DNA of 37,434 nucleotides, from contig JAFZMV010000035.1 of assembly GCA_017553205.1 (NCBI GenBank), forward strand, positions 1 to 37,434, given 5' to 3'. Origin of the DNA: Selenomonadaceae bacterium. Lineage in GTDB: Bacteria; Bacillota; Negativicutes; Selenomonadales; Selenomonadaceae. The notes beneath the pieces were generated by a model that saw only the letters and a list, made by a program, of their open reading frames with translations, made no database searches and was not told the origin of the DNA. The position numbers and the translations under genes were made by a program. This document shows, piece after piece, positions 34,141 through 37,434 of this stretch. Numbering within the stretch: the first letter of the stretch is position 1; the number at the start of each line of letters is the position of its first letter.

Positions 34141-36165
34141 TTACTTATCAGAGTAAGTTATCAAAGAATTTTCTTGCGTGAGATTTTCAAATTTTGTTCC
34201 TGAAATTTTTTCAAATTCTGCAGGTGTCCAATCAGTTTTAACAATTTCAGAAAGATTGTCGGCAGTTACAAAATTATCTTCTGCAAAAAGTGCCGAAACA
34301 TCTGCCGTCACTTTAGACGATTTAGACGAACTGTTATAAGTCGTCGTCTTTCCGTTTGAATTATCTCTAATGACAATATCTACACCTTTACCGTTTTTGA
34401 CAGTCACGGTATTATTTTTTGCAACAGTGAAAATGACATCATTTCCGCTGACTTTTGCGGTGTAATCGTCCAAAATAACAATAATATCTTTTTTGGTTTC
34501 ATAATCGGTAATAACATCTTTTCCGTCAAAATGAACAAAAATGTCATTTCCTTTTCCGCCTGTCAATTTGTTATTTCCGCTTTCACCGTTCAAAGTATCG
34601 TTACCTTCTCCGCCAAGCAAAATATCATTTCCTTTTCCGCCGTTCAAAATATCATCTCCGGCAAGACCTTTCAAAGTATCATTTCCTGCAAGACCACTCA
34701 TAATATCGTCGGATGCAGTTCCTGTAAGATTATCATTTTTGTTTGTGCCGTTTATGATATTGTTGTTAAGATCAATTTCAAGACTTCCTGACGCTTTTGC
34801 ATAGCCGCTGAAAACTGCAGTGTCTCCGTTGAAAACTATCGCTTCAAGCAATCCGTCATCTTGATTTGTTATATTAAGTTTTTCTCCGTCAAAATTAATT
34901 ATTGTCGTCAAGTCAGTTGAAGGAGTCAAGAAAATTGTATAACTTCCATAAGACAAAACTGTTTGCGAATCTTTTGACATGGTTAATGCACCTGACGAAG
35001 GATTATAAGAAACTGAACCAAGAGCAGTAATATTTCCGCTGAACAATGTTTTAGAATCTCTTTCAACAGTAAGGTCTACAGATGTCATGCCGCCGATATT
35101 CAATGCACCGTCCACAAATTGCAAAGCAGCTCCTTTTGAATCGTCGGCAAGTTTCGCGGTTACGGTAACTCCTCTCGATGTTGTAATTAAAGAAGTATTT
35201 TTTCCTAAAGTAAAAGTTCCGTCCGAACTCAAAGTTGCAGTTCCGCCTGTTACCTGAACAGTGCTGTTAAAAATTTCTGAAGAAGTATTAGTATTTTTAA
35301 TCACAACTTTTAATTTATCTTTGTCTGTGTCGCTGATTACAAGTTTTCCGTCGTCCATTGCAAGTTTTACTGACAAATCGCCTGTCGGTTTTAAAACGGT
35401 TTGATAATTATTTGTTGTAAAAGTTGCTGTTGTATTTTTACTTGCATTCAAATTGCCGTTTGACATATCGTAAGTAACTTTTCCGTTTGCAACACTGAGA
35501 TTACCGCCGAAAAATACTTTTCCGTTTTTACTTGCAGTAAAATCGATTGAGCCTGCCTCTTTTGCAGATTTCAGAGTGAGTACTCCGCTTTGACTTACAG
35601 AAAAATTTGCTCCGCCTTCTTCGGCGACAGTAGCTTTTAAAGTCGAATCATGGTTAGTTTTTACAGTAACGCTCGAACCTTTGGCAACTTTTAAATTTCC
35701 GGAATTATCAAAACTTACTGTTCCGACAAAATTGAAAGATTCTTTTGAAATTACTGTATTTCCGTCTTTTATGACATTCTGCAAAAATCCGTCGTCGGCA
35801 CTCTTGAAAGTTAAATTGCCTTTTTTATCAGGAATAACATATTCTGTCAATGTACTCAAAGCAGTTGTTGTAAGAGTTCTGCCGTTATTTGTTCGAGTAA
35901 TTGAAATTCCTTTCGGAATCGTCAATTTTCCGGTTGAAGAATCAAGCGAAAAAGCTCCCTTGGAAATGGTCGCAGTTGAAGTATGAGATTTACCTCCAGC
36001 ACTTTGAGTAACATTTACTTTACCTGAAACGGTAACTACGCCTTTTTTGTCAACTTTGATATTCTTTCCTGTCAGCGTAACTGAAAGACCATTCAACGTG
36101 AAAGAAATCTTTCCGTTTTCAAACGACATTGCAAACATCTGCAAATCAAAAACAAAACTCTTCAT
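34141..36165 (-). CDS. Large repeat protein with RTX calcium-binding motifs
   Basis: A 674-residue, probably secreted Ca-binding protein. It has no classical signal peptide. The N terminus reads MKSFVFDLQMFAMS; a DLQ-x-FA motif near the start occurs in other Negativicute repeat proteins. Residues ~70-470 hold six diverged repeats of about 78 residues (start points near 70, 148, 228, 308, 383, 458) with a GxVSxDxSGxL core. Residues 472-545 are RTX nonapeptides such as GLAGNDTLKG and GGEGNDTLNG, which bind calcium and mark type I secretion substrates. The C-terminal ~47 residues recur in the partial gene at 37221. The ATG at 36165 is chosen because TAGGTGGTG sits nine bases ahead; an upstream GTG-type start would lack this. 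Role as adhesin or S-layer-like protein is a guess. Confidence 0.85.
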   Translation of the reverse strand: MKSFVFDLQMFAMSFENGKISFTLNGLSVTLTGKNIKVDKKGVVTVSGKVNVTQSAGGKSHTSTATISKGAFSLDSSTGKLTIPKGISITRTNNGRTLTTTALSTLTEYVIPDKKGNLTFKSADDGFLQNVIKDGNTVISKESFNFVGTVSFDNSGNLKVAKGSSVTVKTNHDSTLKATVAEEGGANFSVSQSGVLTLKSAKEAGSIDFTASKNGKVFFGGNLSVANGKVTYDMSNGNLNASKNTTATFTTNNYQTVLKPTGDLSVKLAMDDGKLVISDTDKDKLKVVIKNTNTSSEIFNSTVQVTGGTATLSSDGTFTLGKNTSLITTSRGVTVTAKLADDSKGAALQFVDGALNIGGMTSVDLTVERDSKTLFSGNITALGSVSYNPSSGALTMSKDSQTVLSYGSYTIFLTPSTDLTTIINFDGEKLNITNQDDGLLEAIVFNGDTAVFSGYAKASGSLEIDLNNNIINGTNKNDNLTGTASDDIMSGLAGNDTLKGLAGDDILNGGKGNDILLGGEGNDTLNGESGNNKLTGGKGNDIFVHFDGKDVITDYETKKDIIVILDDYTAKVSGNDVIFTVAKNNTVTVKNGKGVDIVIRDNSNGKTTTYNSSSKSSKVTADVSALFAEDNFVTADNLSEIVKTDWTPAEFEKISGTKFENLTQENSLITYSDK

Positions 36166-36192
36166 AAAAAAAACACCACCTAAAAAGATTTT

Positions 36193-36214
36193 AAAAAGAT
36201 TTTTAAATCTTTTT
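36193..36214. repeat. Palindrome in the leader of the RTX gene
   Basis: AAAAAGATTT and AAATCTTTTT form perfect 10-bp arms around two bases, between the promoter and the start codon. It could be an operator or mRNA hairpin; nothing more is visible. Confidence 0.5.
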
Positions 36215-36223
36215 CTGAAACTT

Positions 36224-36251
36224 ATTAGACAACGATATAAATACTTGTCAA
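36224..36251 (-). promoter_or_regulatory. Promoter of the RTX gene
   Basis: On the minus strand: TTGACA (36251-36246), a 16-base spacer and TCTAAT (36229-36224), 59 bases before the ATG. Confidence 0.75.
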
Positions 36252-36319
36252 CAAAAAATTCTGAAAAATCTTGAAACATTTTTTAGACTTCAACAAAAGA
36301 GTTATTTCAAAAAAATTTT

Positions 36320-36350
36320 GCAAAAAAAATCTCCGACTTTTCAATCGGAG
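36320..36350 (-). terminator. Terminator of the PIN gene, overlapping its stop codon
   Basis: CTCCGA (36331-36336) pairs with TCGGAG (36345-36350), with a T run on the minus strand. The TGA stop of the PIN gene (36343-36341) lies in the loop. Confidence 0.8.
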
Positions 36351-36899
36351 TTTTGATTTAAATATTTATCGTAAAATTCTCTTGCGGTAACAATTTCTAT
36401 TCCTGCAAAATTTTTTATCGTCAACAAATCATTGTCGCCGCTGACAATATAAATTGCTTTCGCGTCAATCGCACAATTTATAAATTTATCGTCATCAGGA
36501 TCACGGCAAATTTTTAAATTTGATTCAATCTCAAAACTTTTCAAACTGTTGAAAAATTTTTTATCAAAAAGCGGCGTAATACCCCCTGCTTTAGCTGTTG
36601 GGATATTACTCCGGCGACAATAAATACTAAATTTTTTTCGTGAGATTCTATTCGCATTTCACGTCTGCTAAAAATTTCTTACAGTTTTTGGTAATTTTAA
36701 TCGTCGGAGTAATAAGTTTATATTTCGGATTTGAAACTTTTCTGTCAATCTGTTCATTATATTCAGACAAAATTTTTTCATTCACGCAAACATTAAATTT
36801 CTCGTCAATTTCTGATAAAAGTTTTTTTGGAAGTCCGCCGAAAAATAATCCTGAAATTAAAATATTCGTGTCAATTAAAATTTTCATGATTTTTTTCAT
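36341..36899 (-). pseudogene. PIN-domain toxin gene split by a 127-bp insertion
   Basis: The N-terminal half (36899-36651) reads MKILIDTNILISGLFFGG with VNEKILSEYNEQIDRK, then meets TAG at 36650-36648. The C-terminal half (36526-36341), in another frame, reads ICRDPDDDKFINCAIDAK and YIVSGDNDLLTIKNFAGIEI, the end of the same PIN_3-type (COG1569) fold. The two halves are separated by 127 bases. Deleting those joins the GAA codon of VKCE to SNLKICRDPDD in frame and gives 143 residues, a normal PIN toxin length with the acidic residues D (LIDTN), E (NEKI), D (DPDDD) and D (SGDND). As it stands it is likely inactive. The start could be ATG 36899 or 36887. It overlaps the antitoxin-like ORF by 29 bases. 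Confidence 0.8.
36527..36649. mobile_element. 123-bp palindromic miniature element in the PIN gene
   Basis: The insert is bounded by ATTC at 36523-36526 and 36650-36653. Its ends carry AATCTCA (36527-36533) and TGAGATT (36641-36647). The centre is a long imperfect hairpin: GGxGTAATA (36573-36581) with TATTACxCC (36604-36612), plus CCC/GGG and GC/GC around loop TTTA (36590-36593). It encodes nothing evident. It could be a MITE with a 4-bp target duplication, or a palindromic element mobilised by an IS200/IS605-type transposase. No related transposase is in the window. Confidence 0.65.
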
Positions 36900-37107
36900 A
36901 CCTCGACGCTTTAATTCCGCCTTTTATAAACTCGCTGATTTCCTGTTCGTATTTATCCGGGTCGGCTTGCCAACGTGCCAATTTTTCATCTTCATTTTCA
37001 ATTTCTTTATCCGAAATAAATTTTTTTATCAACTCATTCAGCCAATAAATATAATCATCGGGAATTTTTTCAATAAGCGAGTAAGTTTCATTTCTGATAG
37101 CTGACAT
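36871..37107 (-). CDS. Probable antitoxin of the PIN module
   Basis: A 78-residue small acidic/basic helical protein: RNETYSLIEKIPDDYIYWLN and ELIKKFISDKEIENEDEKLA. The N-terminal pattern (IEKIPDDxxxxLNELIKKF) is that of short antitoxins encoded ahead of PIN or RelE toxins. A clear GGAGG lies before the ATG at 37107. It overlaps the PIN ORF start by 29 bases, the usual arrangement of a type II toxin-antitoxin pair. Family name not determined. With the toxin interrupted, this may be an orphan antitoxin. Confidence 0.7.
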   Translation of the reverse strand: MSAIRNETYSLIEKIPDDYIYWLNELIKKFISDKEIENEDEKLARWQADPDKYEQEISEFIKGGIKASRYEKNHENFN

Positions 37108-37165
37108 TTTAATTCCTCCACAAAAATTTTTTTGTAATTTCGACTTGAAAATTTATTATCCTTTA

Positions 37166-37199
37166 AAAAAAATCTCCCGTGAAATTTTTCACAGGAGAT
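37166..37199 (-). terminator. Terminator of the partial RTX-type gene
   Basis: ATCTCC (37172-37177) pairs with GGAGAT (37194-37199), and inner GTGAAA with TTTCAC; a T run follows on the minus strand. Confidence 0.8.
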
Positions 37200-37220
37200 A
37201 ATTTTTTATTCGATTAAATT

Positions 37221-37434
37221 TTATTTTTCAGAATAAGTTACAAAATTTTCTTGCGTGAGATTGACGTAATTTGTTTCAGAAATTTTTTCAAAAGTTGTCG
37301 GAGTAAAATCAGTTTTCGTAATTTCGGAAAGATTATCGGAAGTCACAAAATTATTTTCTTCCGCAAACCACAATTCAGAAATATTTTTTGAATAAGTTTT
37401 TGTTGAAGTTTTGCCGGAAGAATTTTCTATTGTA
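37221..37434 (-). CDS. 3' end of a paralogue of the RTX-repeat protein (partial)
   Basis: The open frame on the minus strand runs off the right edge and ends at TAA (37223-37221). The visible ~70 residues include NNFVTSDNLSEITKTDFTP and NLTQENFVTYSEK, which align closely with the C terminus of the gene at 34141 (DNFVTADNLSEIVKTDWTP and NLTQENSLITYSDK). Both genes also share about 20 bases just past the stop and a similar terminator. So the two are duplicates, or products of duplication of the 3' end. Whether RTX motifs are present upstream is outside the window. Confidence 0.85.
   Translation of the reverse strand, partial: TIENSSGKTSTKTYSKNISELWFAEENNFVTSDNLSEITKTDFTPTTFEKISETNYVNLTQENFVTYSEK

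Noticed and set aside
34531-34804. Plus-strand ORFs with repetitive Ser/Phe/Pro composition opposite the RTX repeats.
   Set aside because: Their repetition is the antisense image of the glycine-rich nonapeptide coding sequence.
34141-36279. A longer reading of the RTX gene starting at 36279.
   Set aside because: The extra 38 residues overlap the promoter and leader; the ATG at 36165 has a strong ribosome site and a motif-bearing N terminus.
36640-37104. A 154-codon plus-strand ORF, rich in Phe and Ile, that looks membrane-like.
   Set aside because: It is antisense to the PIN and antitoxin ORFs, which have recognisable motifs and a good ribosome site; the hydrophobicity comes from antisense Lys/Glu codons.

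Overview
The window is about 37 kb of AT-rich, gene-dense bacterial chromosome. Its mix of genes suggests a diderm Firmicute of the Negativicutes type, perhaps Selenomonas-like, and flagellated; this is inference, with no rRNA in the window. Firmicute-style genes (PIN/TRAM protein, RqcH/NFACT, DUF116, DUF4127, M16C peptidase) sit beside genes that fit a cell with an outer membrane (FlgT-like and CsgG-like exported proteins, RTX proteins). FlhF implies flagella.

Layout. 1-311: wreck of an IS630-type transposase carrying a short repeat tract. 384-4099: promoter, exported amidase, two uncharacterised proteins and a PIN/TRAM membrane protein. 4145-4410: a promoter, a folded non-coding RNA best read as 6S RNA, and a terminator. 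4425-5795: an orphan gene, then an exported NlpC/P60 peptidase. 5910-10024: gltX, a methyltransferase with a signal peptide, a FlgT-like protein and a CsgG-like protein. 10174-17000: M16C peptidase, a broken small ORF, dapA, aquaporin, exported unknown, alpha/beta hydrolase and CAP/SCP protein. 17010-18242: CCA-adding enzyme. 18251-26308 (minus strand): DUF116, P-loop kinase, glmS, ribBA, flhF and cobD. 26424-33984 (plus strand): rqcH, DUF4127, ThrE-type exporter, serS, ribE and an AlkD-like protein. 34141-37434 (minus strand): a large repeat protein with RTX motifs, a toxin-antitoxin pair whose PIN toxin is interrupted, and the 3' end of a second RTX-type paralogue running off the window.

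Most of the window is housekeeping: tRNA charging and CCA addition, cell-wall precursors and peptidoglycan cleavage, lysine/DAP, riboflavin and cobamide synthesis, and ribosome rescue. The accessory part is the right end. There, two related secreted-protein genes share their C-terminal segment and downstream sequence and flank a PIN toxin-antitoxin module. The PIN gene appears split by a 123-bp miniature palindromic element flanked by ATTC; removing 127 bp restores a normal-length PIN ORF. Other points of note are the tandem ~78-residue repeats in the RTX-type protein, the signal peptide on a methyltransferase, a FlhF with a greatly expanded repetitive linker, and a 28-bp dispersed repeat seen twice at gene ends.

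No tRNA, rRNA, CRISPR array or recognised riboswitch was found. All family calls are from reading translated motifs; no database search was run.
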